Notes under the pieces: model-generated
The model's database searches: none
Seen by the model: only the letters and a program-made list of their open reading frames with translations
Told to the model about the DNA's origin: nothing
Translations under genes and position numbers: made by a program
In this document: piece after piece, positions 1 through 5,785 of the stretch
Position numbering within the stretch: the first letter of the stretch is position 1
Layout of the letters: each line of letters starts with the position of its first letter
Assembly: GCA_016867655.1 (NCBI GenBank)
Contig: VGJA01000014.1
Coordinates: 1-10,938, forward strand
Reading direction: 5' to 3'
Source of the DNA: Candidatus Altarchaeales archaeon
GTDB taxonomy: Archaea; Altiarchaeota; Altiarchaeia; IMC4; SCGC-AAA252-I15
DNA: 10,938 bases

Positions 1-458
1 CAGTAATACTCTCCAACAAGCTTGGAAACTGCGTAAGGGGACATTGGTGTTGTAGTCATGTCCTCTCTCTTTGGCAGTGTTGGAGTGTCGCCGTAGACTG
101 AAGACGAACTAGCATATACAACACGTTTGACGTTAGCGTCCTTAGCAGCAACAAGGACATTCAAAGTGCCAGATACATTGCATTCGTTCGTCAAAACAGG
201 GTTTGCTATCGACCTGGGCACAGAAGGCAGGGCAGCCTGATGCAGCACAAAATCTATGCCCTCAACCGCTCTTCTCACAGTGTTCAAATCGCGGATGTCG
301 CCTTCGACAAAATCTAGCTTGTCTACAACATCCAAAAGATTTTCACGCCTGCCTGTAATCAAGCTGTCAAGAACCCTGACATTAAAGCCTTTATCAACCA
401 GCTCGCCGGCAATATTGGAGCCGATGAAGCCAGCACCGCCCGTGACAAGCACCTTCAT
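1..458 (-). CDS. NAD-dependent nucleotide-sugar 4-epimerase (partial, N-terminal 152 aa)
   Basis: Extended short-chain dehydrogenase/reductase, most like UDP-GlcNAc/UDP-Glc 4-epimerases of the WbpP/Gne/GalE group. These interconvert C4 epimers of UDP-sugars in the cytoplasm to supply glycan precursors. The translation starts MKVLVTGGAGFIGSN, which carries the Rossmann GGAGFIGS dinucleotide-binding loop at residues 7-14. HQAALPSVPRS lies near 73-83, ASSSSVYGD at 116-124 (active-site Ser), and SPYAVSKL at 140-147 holds the catalytic Tyr-x3-Lys. The SVPRSI pattern favours a WbpP-like HexNAc epimerase, but this is by recall. The C-terminal substrate domain lies outside the window. The ATG at 458 directly precedes the nucleotide-binding motif; a TATA-like TTTTATT at 485-491 on this strand suggests a short or absent leader. 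It lies 86 bases downstream of a same-strand glycosyltransferase, consistent with a glycan locus. Substrate specificity is uncertain. Confidence 0.9.
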   Translation of the reverse strand, partial: MKVLVTGGAGFIGSNIAGELVDKGFNVRVLDSLITGRRENLLDVVDKLDFVEGDIRDLNTVRRAVEGIDFVLHQAALPSVPRSIANPVLTNECNVSGTLNVLVAAKDANVKRVVYASSSSVYGDTPTLPKREDMTTTPMSPYAVSKLVGEYY

Positions 459-544
459 TGCAATGCTAAATATAGGTTACGTGCAATAAAACCCAATTGA
501 GGCAGGGTTGACCAAAAAGACAATAAAAAAGCTTTTATGTTTGT
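459..544 (-). terminator. Spacer with oligo-T terminator and promoter
   Basis: Read on the minus strand, the sequence just after the glycosyltransferase stop has a T6 run (about 525-530) and a T5 run about ten bases further on. Such oligo-T tracts are the usual archaeal terminator signal. A TATA-like TTTTATT follows at 485-491, about 27-33 bases before the epimerase ATG. The two genes therefore look separately initiated rather than strictly co-transcribed. Inference from base composition only. Confidence 0.4.
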
Positions 545-1684
545 TTAACTCTTTCCGCCCTTCGCCACCTTCCTCAACTGGACGTCAAATTTTTTCATGA
601 ACGTCTTCCAGCTGTAGTTCTCTTCAACATGCTTTCTCCCTTGTTTGCCCATCTTTTCAGCCAGGTTTGGGTTGCCTGCAAGCAGGCTCATCTTTCCAGC
701 CATCGCATCCTCGCAATTGACTAGAAAACCATTCACTCCATCTTGGATTACCTCCTTTGGGCCGCCTTCGTTGACTGCAATACACGGCTTGTAGGATGCC
801 AGCGCTTCCAAAGGAACGATGCCAAAGTCCTCGTTGACCGGCGTATACAAAACGCCAGTGCAGTTGGAAAACAACTCCACCATCTTTTCCCTGGGAACAT
901 CCAAAAGGATTTCTCCGTCACTGCCAAGCATTTTCTTAATTTTCTCATAGTAAGCCACGTGTTCGCTCCTCTCTTTGAAGAGGGCGCCCGCAACAACAAG
1001 CCTCCAACCTTTGTTGTCTTTTTTGAATGCCTTAAAAGCTTTGATTGCATACTCAAACCTCTTTTCCGGAGCAATCCTCGAGGGATAGAAAAAATACTTC
1101 TCATAGCCTCCAGCCCTAAACTCCTTGATGTCCACGCACGGGTTTAAGACAGTGGAATCTCTGTTCAAGTATTTTTTCAGCCTGTTTTGAGTGTTGACGC
1201 TGTTGGCGAAAACATGCTCAATCTTCGGCACAATCTTGCGTTCAATCAAGCGGTAAGGCTGCAATACGCTCCAGTAGAGCGCCTTCTGATGAAGCCTGCG
1301 TTGACTCATCCTCCACTGATAAAGGTCGAAAGCCTCCCTATTTGGAGAATGACAATACCACACAACCGGGCTGTTCCTATTCCTAATCCACTCTGAAGGA
1401 GTTCCCTGCGCGTTTATGACATCAAAGCCATCCAGCTTTTTTTTGTAAAACTTGAAGCCCGCCATCACAGCATCCCGAACCCTCACTGGAAGAAAACTTG
1501 GAACCAAGCTGGAAACTTTGGACTTCAAAACCTCAACTTCAACATCCCTGAACTCCGGAAAAGTGCCTTCAGGCGCATACCTAGAGCAAAAAACCTTTGC
1601 TCTGAAATGCCTTGCAATTTCCAGCACAACCTTTTCTGCCCCCCCTTTGGTGTACAAAAAAGGGTGCACTATGGCTAAATCCAC
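545..1684 (-). CDS. GT4-family glycosyltransferase
   Basis: Retaining GT-B glycosyltransferase of family 4, related to mannosyltransferases such as ALG2/ALG11. It would transfer a sugar from a nucleotide donor to a lipid-linked or surface glycan at the cytoplasmic membrane face. Numbering from the GTG at 1684 (379 aa), the N-terminal acceptor domain begins DLAIVHPFLYTKGGAEK, with the typical GGAE at 14-17, and has YCHSP at 110-114. The donor domain has SRIAPEKR at 202-209 and the E-x7-E motif (EDFGIVPLE, Glu285 and Glu293), followed by NEGGPKEV and GFLV. The reading frame stays open to a GTG at 1732, but those 16 extra residues are unlike the family. A TATA-like TTTTAAG at 1706-1712 lies 25 bases before the GTG at 1684, which supports a leaderless start there. 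Donor and acceptor are unknown. Confidence 0.88.
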   Translation of the reverse strand: MDLAIVHPFLYTKGGAEKVVLEIARHFRAKVFCSRYAPEGTFPEFRDVEVEVLKSKVSSLVPSFLPVRVRDAVMAGFKFYKKKLDGFDVINAQGTPSEWIRNRNSPVVWYCHSPNREAFDLYQWRMSQRRLHQKALYWSVLQPYRLIERKIVPKIEHVFANSVNTQNRLKKYLNRDSTVLNPCVDIKEFRAGGYEKYFFYPSRIAPEKRFEYAIKAFKAFKKDNKGWRLVVAGALFKERSEHVAYYEKIKKMLGSDGEILLDVPREKMVELFSNCTGVLYTPVNEDFGIVPLEALASYKPCIAVNEGGPKEVIQDGVNGFLVNCEDAMAGKMSLLAGNPNLAEKMGKQGRKHVEENYSWKTFMKKFDVQLRKVAKGGKS

Positions 1685-1792
1685 ATAAACCACTATGAAT
1701 ACGAACTTAAAATTGATAGAAAATGTTAACACACAAAAACTCGTTATTCAATAGTTGGGGGTTATTACCCTTCTGGACCATACTTAACCAAA
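1685..1792. promoter_or_regulatory. Divergent promoter region with a small palindrome
   Basis: This spacer separates the minus-strand glycosyltransferase from the plus-strand membrane protein. On the minus strand TTTTAAG (1706-1712) is a TATA candidate 25 bases from the GTG. On the plus strand TTATTA (1762-1767) is about 28 bases from the ATG at 1793 and lies inside the palindrome GGGT-TATT-ACCC (1759-1770). A palindrome over a TATA box could be an operator; this is inference. Confidence 0.35.
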
Positions 1793-3742
1793 ATGCTCAA
1801 AGGAGGGTTCTTCAATCGGCTGAGCAATGCTCTCTTTGGGAAACGTTTACACACTCTACAGGTTGTCTCCTCGCTTAAGAGATCACTAAGCGTCCCTGCA
1901 ATTCCTTTAACATATCCTCTTATTTTTCTTTTTCTATCCTATGTTCTTCTAACTAAAATTGATGTCTTTGAGGGTTACAGGCTCAATGACTACATGTGTC
2001 TTGATTTCCTAAGAGATGGCGTACTATATGGTGGACAGCCATATTGCTGGCAGGGCGTAATTTACTATACGTATGGCCTGCTTCTTTCTTTTATATCTAC
2101 TGAACATCTAAACCAAGTGGGTCTTTTTTTCAGCATTTGCATGAATACCCTCCTTTTTTTTCTTATACTAAAGGTAATGAAATCAGAGTTAGGGTGTGAT
2201 AAGATACCTTTACCGATTCTATTATTTACACCCTTTTTCTATCTAAGTCTAAACCTCCACTGTAGTGTGTCCTTGCTAGCGACAACATTTTTGTTTTCAG
2301 GTTTTTACACCCTTTTTTATTCTAAAATCAAATACTCATATGTAGTTTCAGGAATTCTTTTTGTTTTATCATTATACACTTCATTTATCACTATACTCCC
2401 TATTCTTTTTATACTCCTGTCCTTGTTTTTCAAACTTGATGAAAATCATTGCACACTTAAGAATTGTAATATTTCATTGGAACTAAACAAGTTGTCAACT
2501 TTTTTGATTATCATCTCCATAATAATCCTTTTGTCTGTTGGTATCTACCTGATGTTTCCGAATATCTTTATCTACACGTTCACGAGTCATGCTTATAATA
2601 ACCCCAAAACCTTTATGGGGACCATTAGCTTTATCTGGAGTTCTACTATGGAATCGGGCATTGTTGTTCAGTTAATGGTTATCATTCTAATCCTACTTAG
2701 CGGTTTCATCATGCTTTTCGACAGGGTAAATATTCTCTCTGCGATTTCTTCCATTTGTTTCTTATTCCACCTTAAAAATGAGTTCTCAACTCTTGGTGTA
2801 GGTGATCTCCTTGATGAGTACAATTTCAGATTTATACTGCCTTTTATACCTTTCTATATTATTTCTGTTTCGATATTTTGTGCTAAAAATAAAAACATTT
2901 TCTATAAAGCCATCATTTTTTCCATAATATTCTCACTACTCTTCTATCTATCCGGGCTGTATGAGAGTTTTCCTCCTGGTAGAGGTGGAAGACCTCCAGA
3001 ATTAATAAGGTCCGCGTATGGTCTTCATTTCATCCTCCCTCAGGAAGGGAGGATCTTGATGGAAGGTACAGTAGGTCACATAAGAGAATTTATATCTGAC
3101 TTTGATTTAAACATCTCTCTCAACCAGATAGACCCCATACCACCAATGTTTAAGTATGATTCATATTACGATACTAATGCTTATGCCCTATCAAATTTAG
3201 GTATAACTAGGGACTTTGGCGAGTTTGATAAATACGAAAAAAAATACTCTAACATTGACTACTCCTTCTATGACGAAGACTTGTTGAACGAGTACACCAA
3301 ACGATTATGTGCCGGTGAGTATAGCCTGGTTATTATCGCTCCTCCAACATGGTTTACCATCAACTTGATTGCCAACAAAAAATGCTCCCCCCTTGATGAC
3401 TATTGCACTCTATATATCCCATTCTACGAATACCTGGGTCATGGCGGTAGGACTTATGCCACTTTGTACCTTCGAGATTGGGGTCAGTGTAAGGTCATCA
3501 AAAAAGATGTTTATAACTACTACAAAAATAACTTTGATATCCTATGCCAAGAAAGTGAATACCTCGCAAATAATCTTATCGACTCCATAGGCCCATTTGC
3601 CGCCACAATGCCCAAATGTAACTCAGGAAACGACTTCCTCACACGTTATAAACTGGGAACTAGTTTGGTTACATTAAATGATTTACTCCTCTTTGTCTTT
3701 GTTTTTTTGCTCTCTCTATATTATCTGAGACAAAGAACCTAG
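1793..3742 (+). CDS. Polytopic membrane protein, possible GT-C glycosyltransferase
   Basis: A 649-residue protein I cannot assign to a named family. After a basic N-terminus, hydrophobic segments lie near 38-54, 88-101, 110-127, 139-155, 160-176, 181-213, 236-255, 289-325, 345-364 and 370-390. A polar domain of about 235 residues (391-628) follows, then a final membrane helix (629-644) and a basic tail. The loop after the first helix has several acids (Asp57, Glu60, Asp66, Asp71) followed by GVLYGGQPY. That resembles the acidic first external loop and the 'G..PY' region of GT-C sugar transferases using lipid-phosphate donors, but no decisive motif is seen. The polar domain is probably extracytoplasmic and holds several Cys. 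Neighbours (GT4, epimerase, AglH-type) support a glycan role: transfer, polymerisation or export. The coding sequence is visibly more AT-rich, with more A/T-ending codons, than its neighbours, suggesting acquisition or relaxed constraint. Confidence 0.72.
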   Translation: MLKGGFFNRLSNALFGKRLHTLQVVSSLKRSLSVPAIPLTYPLIFLFLSYVLLTKIDVFEGYRLNDYMCLDFLRDGVLYGGQPYCWQGVIYYTYGLLLSFISTEHLNQVGLFFSICMNTLLFFLILKVMKSELGCDKIPLPILLFTPFFYLSLNLHCSVSLLATTFLFSGFYTLFYSKIKYSYVVSGILFVLSLYTSFITILPILFILLSLFFKLDENHCTLKNCNISLELNKLSTFLIIISIIILLSVGIYLMFPNIFIYTFTSHAYNNPKTFMGTISFIWSSTMESGIVVQLMVIILILLSGFIMLFDRVNILSAISSICFLFHLKNEFSTLGVGDLLDEYNFRFILPFIPFYIISVSIFCAKNKNIFYKAIIFSIIFSLLFYLSGLYESFPPGRGGRPPELIRSAYGLHFILPQEGRILMEGTVGHIREFISDFDLNISLNQIDPIPPMFKYDSYYDTNAYALSNLGITRDFGEFDKYEKKYSNIDYSFYDEDLLNEYTKRLCAGEYSLVIIAPPTWFTINLIANKKCSPLDDYCTLYIPFYEYLGHGGRTYATLYLRDWGQCKVIKKDVYNYYKNNFDILCQESEYLANNLIDSIGPFAATMPKCNSGNDFLTRYKLGTSLVTLNDLLLFVFVFLLSLYYLRQRT

Positions 3743-3866
3743 CTGTTACAAACTTGCCTTTATGTTATTACTACCTTAAATGTGTTTTCTGATGGGGTAA
3801 TCTACCTAAAGTGCTCCAACCTGATTCTGATAAAATGTGAATCTACGGAACATAAGTCAAAAAGCA
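3743..3866. other. Spacer between convergent genes
   Basis: This spacer of 124 bases lies between the stop of the membrane protein and the stop of the opposing transferase. I see no open frame with support, no clear hairpin terminator and only short T runs. It probably just holds both 3' ends. Confidence 0.5.
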
Positions 3867-4844
3867 TCAGGGTACTATGCCATATGAGTGTAGTGCTATC
3901 AGGGCAAAGACCAGTTCAACTCCAACCAAGACCAAAACCAAATCCCTCTCTCTTATCCCATTGGAGAGATACATGACAAGCCTGCCTAGCCCGTAAATCT
4001 CGCCCTTCTTCTGGCAGTAAAGACGGTGGCCGTGTATTTCACACCAAGACTGGGCTTTGAATCTGCTGCGGGCCTTCAAAAGCAATTCGCCAAAGAAAGG
4101 AATAATCAGAATAATGCCTGCCTGCTCTATGTTGCCTACAATGACGGACACAGCAACCACTGCGCCGATGGTTAGCGTTCCAACGTCTCCAATCAAAATC
4201 CTGGATGGATACCAGTTGTAGCGCAGAAAAGCAAGCAAAGCCCCACACATGGCAAGGGAAATAACCGCGGCCTCAACTCTGCCGAAGGCTAGGGCAACAA
4301 TTCCCACCGTCGAAGTCATCACCACTCCCAATCCTGCTTCAAGGCCGTTGAAGCCAGCTAGCATGTTTGTCGCATTGGAAGCTCCAGTAATCGCCAGCGG
4401 AATCAGCAAAAGCGGGTAAAGAATGCCAAACTCAATTTCTCCAATAAAAGGAAAGGTCATGTGCGTTACTCCAAGCTTTATTGCAACCAAAGGCAGGCTT
4501 GCAAGCAAAGGCAACATCGTCTTGACGCTCTGCCTCATCAACAAAAGGTCGTCAAAAATCCCAATCAAGGCCATAATCAAAACAGTGGACAGGCAGGCAA
4601 GCAGGTAAGTCAAATTAAAGTCCAAGTCAACCAGGCGGAAGGAATCCAAGGCAATAACAGCCAAAACTCCTGCGACAAAGCCGGCCATCACTCCCAAGCC
4701 GCCCATTTCTGGCACCTCAGGATGGTCCTGCTTGTTCATGTCCTTGCCGACAATACGAGAAGCCCTAAGCTTTCTAATCAACCTGGGGGTAACCCAAAAA
4801 GTCGCCAGAAAAGACACCACCAAAACGATAAGCAACTCTTTCAT
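3867..4844 (-). CDS. aglH: UDP-HexNAc:polyprenyl-phosphate HexNAc-1-phosphate transferase (AglH/Alg7-like)
   Basis: Integral membrane enzyme of the polyprenyl-phosphate N-acetylhexosamine-1-phosphate transferase superfamily (Alg7/GPT, MraY, WecA). It moves GlcNAc-1-P or a related sugar phosphate from UDP onto dolichyl phosphate, the first lipid-linked step of N-glycan or surface-glycan assembly. The 325-aa protein has about ten hydrophobic segments. VGKDMNKQDHPEVPEMGGLG (32-51) is the archaeal/eukaryal signature. FDD (97-99) is the Mg/catalytic acid pair, NATNMLAGFNGLEAG lies at 157-171, GDVGTL at 219-224, and HGHR at 271-274 is the late nucleotide-sugar loop. All expected catalytic elements are present. 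The frame is open to 4898, but the ATG at 4844 has AGAGGT (4851-4856, minus strand) six bases upstream and begins MKELLIVLVVSFLATF, typical of the family. Neighbouring glycan genes fit. The symbol is by family; the donor sugar is not proven. Confidence 0.9.
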   Translation of the reverse strand: MKELLIVLVVSFLATFWVTPRLIRKLRASRIVGKDMNKQDHPEVPEMGGLGVMAGFVAGVLAVIALDSFRLVDLDFNLTYLLACLSTVLIMALIGIFDDLLLMRQSVKTMLPLLASLPLVAIKLGVTHMTFPFIGEIEFGILYPLLLIPLAITGASNATNMLAGFNGLEAGLGVVMTSTVGIVALAFGRVEAAVISLAMCGALLAFLRYNWYPSRILIGDVGTLTIGAVVAVSVIVGNIEQAGIILIIPFFGELLLKARSRFKAQSWCEIHGHRLYCQKKGEIYGLGRLVMYLSNGIRERDLVLVLVGVELVFALIALHSYGIVP

Positions 4845-4900
4845 AAACAAACCTCTAAATACTATTGAACAACAAATAAAAAAACAATTTATTAACACTC
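4845..4900 (-). promoter_or_regulatory. Promoter and ribosome-binding site of the aglH-like gene
   Basis: On the minus strand a TATA-like TTAATAAAT (4887-4895) precedes an A/T-rich stretch and then AGAGGT (4851-4856), six bases before the ATG at 4844. Unlike several other genes here, this one seems to have a leader with a Shine-Dalgarno site, which decides the internal start over the upstream ATG at 4898. Confidence 0.5.
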
Positions 4901-4913
4901 AGGCTCTATTCTT

Positions 4914-4993
4914 AAAATACAAAACGCGATCGTAGTGTAGGAACCTCCCGCGAGCGGGACGTTCGCGGAAAAAGTGAACCAAACGACGACGCA
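4914..4993 (+). pseudogene. Decayed tRNA-Gly copy (5' end and possibly acceptor end)
   Basis: The segment 4925-4940 matches the 5' end of the intact tRNA-Gly at 5003-5018 in 15 of 16 bases, and the similarity extends into the A-rich stretch upstream (4914-4924 versus 4994-5002). About 50 bases later CGACGACGCA (4984-4993) resembles the tRNA 3' acceptor end. In between, no anticodon or T arm is seen. That interval is filled by a palindrome at 4941-4964: GAAC, a C-C mismatch, then TCCCG-CGAG-CGGGA and GTTC. The 78-base offset from the intact gene is close to the length of an intronless tRNA plus spacer, which suggests a degenerate tandem duplicate. A functional tRNA is unlikely. Confidence 0.55.
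4941..4964. repeat. 24-base palindrome (hairpin) upstream of tRNA-Gly
   Basis: Arms GAAC..TCCCG and CGGGA..GTTC pair with a single C-C mismatch around the loop CGAG. The inner arms TCCCGC/GCGGGA recur in the hairpin at 5162-5179 on the other side of the tRNA. Its role is unknown. Confidence 0.6.
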
Positions 4994-5003
4994 AAAATAG
5001 AAC

Positions 5004-5140
5004 GCGGTCGTAGTGTAGCCTGGTCTATCACTCGAGATTGCCAGAACCTTTTTCTTTCTAAAGAAAGAAAAAGCTTCACCAAAAAGAAAGAAAGAGTTTG
5101 CAACGATCTTGCGACTCGGGTTCAAATCCCGACGACCGCA
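5004..5140 (+). tRNA. tRNA-Gly(GCC) with a 62-base archaeal intron
   Basis: The acceptor arms GCGGTCG (5004-5010) and CGACCGC (5133-5139) pair perfectly, with discriminator A at 5140; CCA is not encoded. The D arm spans about 5013-5031. The anticodon stem is CGAGA (5033-5037) with TCTTG (5107-5111), including one G-T pair, and the anticodon is GCC (5040-5042). The T arm is TCGGG-TTCAAAT-CCCGA (5116-5132), which includes a good B box. Removing 5044-5105 leaves a 75-base tRNA with a 7-base anticodon loop TTGCCAA. The intron lies between positions 37 and 38. TTGC (5038-5041) pairs with GCAA (5100-5103), flanked by 3-base bulges CA^G and CG^A, a canonical bulge-helix-bulge substrate for the splicing endonuclease. 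This identifies the host as archaeal. Decayed partial copies flank the gene on both sides. Confidence 0.96.
5044..5105 (+). other. tRNA-Gly intron with alternative helices
   Basis: The intron holds a pyrimidine tract CTTTTTCTTTCT (5048-5059) followed by two purine tracts. The first, at 5062-5073, is its perfect 12-base complement and gives a local hairpin. The second, at 5085-5096, pairs over 12 positions with one G-U and stacks towards the splice-site helix through A5045-A5046/T5098-T5099. The two pairings are mutually exclusive. Confidence 0.85.
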
Positions 5141-5144
5141 CTTA

Positions 5145-5167
5145 GCGACCCGGGTTCCCAAATCCCG
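5145..5167 (+). pseudogene. Partial copy of the tRNA-Gly T arm
   Basis: Five bases after the tRNA ends, 5145-5167 repeats the variable-loop/T-arm segment 5111-5131, with one C/T change and a two-base CC insertion that breaks the T loop. No acceptor arm follows, so it is a remnant. Together with the 5' remnant upstream it brackets the intact gene. Confidence 0.6.
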
Positions 5168-5179
5168 CATCAGCGGGAT
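5162..5179. repeat. Hairpin ATCCCGC-ATCA-GCGGGAT
   Basis: Perfect 7-bp arms and a 4-base loop, starting within the T-arm remnant. It may act as a 3' structure or terminator for the tRNA, but no T tract follows. Its arms are shared with the palindrome at 4941-4964. Confidence 0.6.
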
Positions 5180-5191
5180 GAGGTCCCCGCA

Positions 5192-5269
5192 GGTTGACCG
5201 ATCCCCGAAGGGGAGAGGGTTGACTGATCCCCGTAGGGGAGAAGGTTGACTGATCCCCAAAGGGGAGAA
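5192..5269. repeat. Three 26-bp tandem repeats, each with a TCCCC/GGGGA hairpin
   Basis: Units begin at 5192, 5218 and 5244, exactly 26 bases apart, each reading GGTTGAC.GATCCCC...GGGGAGA. The hairpin arms (5202-5206/5210-5214, 5228-5232/5236-5240, 5254-5258/5262-5266) are invariant, while the three loop bases vary: GAA, GTA, AAA. Conservation of stems with free loops suggests the structure matters or the copies are recent. Not a CRISPR: there are no spacers. Confidence 0.85.
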
Positions 5270-5270
5270 G

Positions 5271-5318
5271 GAAATACCTGAAAGGTGAAATACCTGAAAG
5301 GTGAAATACCCGAGGGGT
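5271..5318. repeat. Three 16-bp tandem repeats with covarying mini-hairpins
   Basis: The units GAAATACCTGAAAGGT (5271-5286 and 5287-5302) are identical. The third (5303-5318) reads GAAATACCCGAGGGGT. Each folds as ACCT-GAA-AGGT. In the third unit the inner pair changes on both arms (ACCC-GAG-GGGT), a compensatory change that keeps pairing. The block directly follows the 26-bp array. Confidence 0.85.
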
Positions 5319-5353
5319 GGGGAAATCTCGGCGGCCGCATGAGGCTATAGACC

Positions 5354-5446
5354 TCTGTCCCCAAAGAGGACAGATGTCCCCTTACGGGGACACATACACC
5401 CACGGCGAAGGTGGGGGTCTTCTCCCCTTCTGGGATTCGACCCCAC
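5354..5446. repeat. Hairpin cluster A
   Basis: Consecutive stems: TCTGTCC/GGACAGA (5354-5360/5368-5374), TGTCCCC-TTAC-GGGGACA (5375-5392), CCCAC/GTGGG (5399-5403/5411-5415), and GTGGGGGTC (5411-5419) with GACCCCAC (5439-5446, one bulged G). The last two share bases, so they compete. Bases 5375-5413 are homologous to 8432-8467 in cluster B. The segment precedes the lipoprotein gene and could be its upstream control region or a mobile hairpin element; function unknown. Confidence 0.75.
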
Positions 5447-5481
5447 TGCACCACATCTATACATCTTGTGGACGCACTACA

Positions 5482-5784
5482 ATGAGAACTTTAACTGTGT
5501 TTTTGGTTTTGATTCTTGTTTGCGGTTGCGCCAGCGAAAATGCTAAAACTCCAACTGACTTGTGCCTAGCCAAATGCAAGCAAGCCTTAAGCAGTAATGT
5601 TGACTTGAGCAATGGTCCATGCTTGTCCAACCAGATTGCTGTAGACTGGGTTTGCGACATAGCCCACAGCCCTAGAATAGAAGCAGATAATCTGCTTGAA
5701 AACCGCTGCGAGGCTTTTGCCAGAGGGGAAGCCCATCATTTTGTGGAATTGGACGCAGAATGCAATGTAATACAGGTCTATTGA
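5482..5784 (+). CDS. Small cysteine-rich lipoprotein of unknown function
   Basis: A 100-residue protein with a type II signal peptide: basic MRT, hydrophobic core LTVFLVLILV, then a lipobox-like VCGC placing the lipid-anchored Cys at 16. The mature part contains six further Cys (28, 32, 47, 58, 76, 94), enough for three disulfides, and a striking segment DWVCDIAHSP at 55-64 followed by acidic residues and HHFVELD (85-91). It would sit on the outer face of the membrane. I do not recognise a characterised family; I have an impression of similar WVCD.AHSPR proteins in DPANN genomes but cannot verify it. The frame is open further upstream through the hairpin cluster, but the signal peptide fixes the ATG at 5482. 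A TATA-like CTATACA (5457-5463) lies about 22 bases before it, suggesting a leaderless message. It converges on the repeat protein with one base between the stop codons. Confidence 0.8.
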   Translation: MRTLTVFLVLILVCGCASENAKTPTDLCLAKCKQALSSNVDLSNGPCLSNQIAVDWVCDIAHSPRIEADNLLENRCEAFARGEAHHFVELDAECNVIQVY

Positions 5785-5785
5785 C

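Noticed and set aside
36..48. 13-base match between the epimerase coding strand and hairpin cluster A (ATGTCCCCTTACG)
   Set aside because: It encodes the conserved MSPYA segment of the epimerase and has no hairpin partner there; most likely chance.
4844..4898. Longer start for the aglH-like gene at 4898
   Set aside because: The extra 18 residues are unlike the family, and a good AGAGGT site precedes the ATG at 4844.
4926..4993. Second functional tRNA upstream of tRNA-Gly
   Set aside because: Only the 5' end and perhaps the acceptor end resemble a tRNA; no anticodon arm or T arm can be drawn.
5192..5318. Possible CRISPR array
   Set aside because: Repeats are contiguous or nearly so, with no unique spacers of constant length and no cas genes.
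5170..5454. Open frame on the minus strand through the repeat region (94 codons)
   Set aside because: It is open because the tandem repeats have few stops; the product is low-complexity and unlike a protein, and no start signal is evident.
5411..5454. Another tRNA 3' half (GGGATTCGACCCC followed by CACCA)
   Set aside because: The T-stem is out of register, no acceptor or anticodon arm fits on either strand, and the bases are explained by the hairpin 5411-5446.
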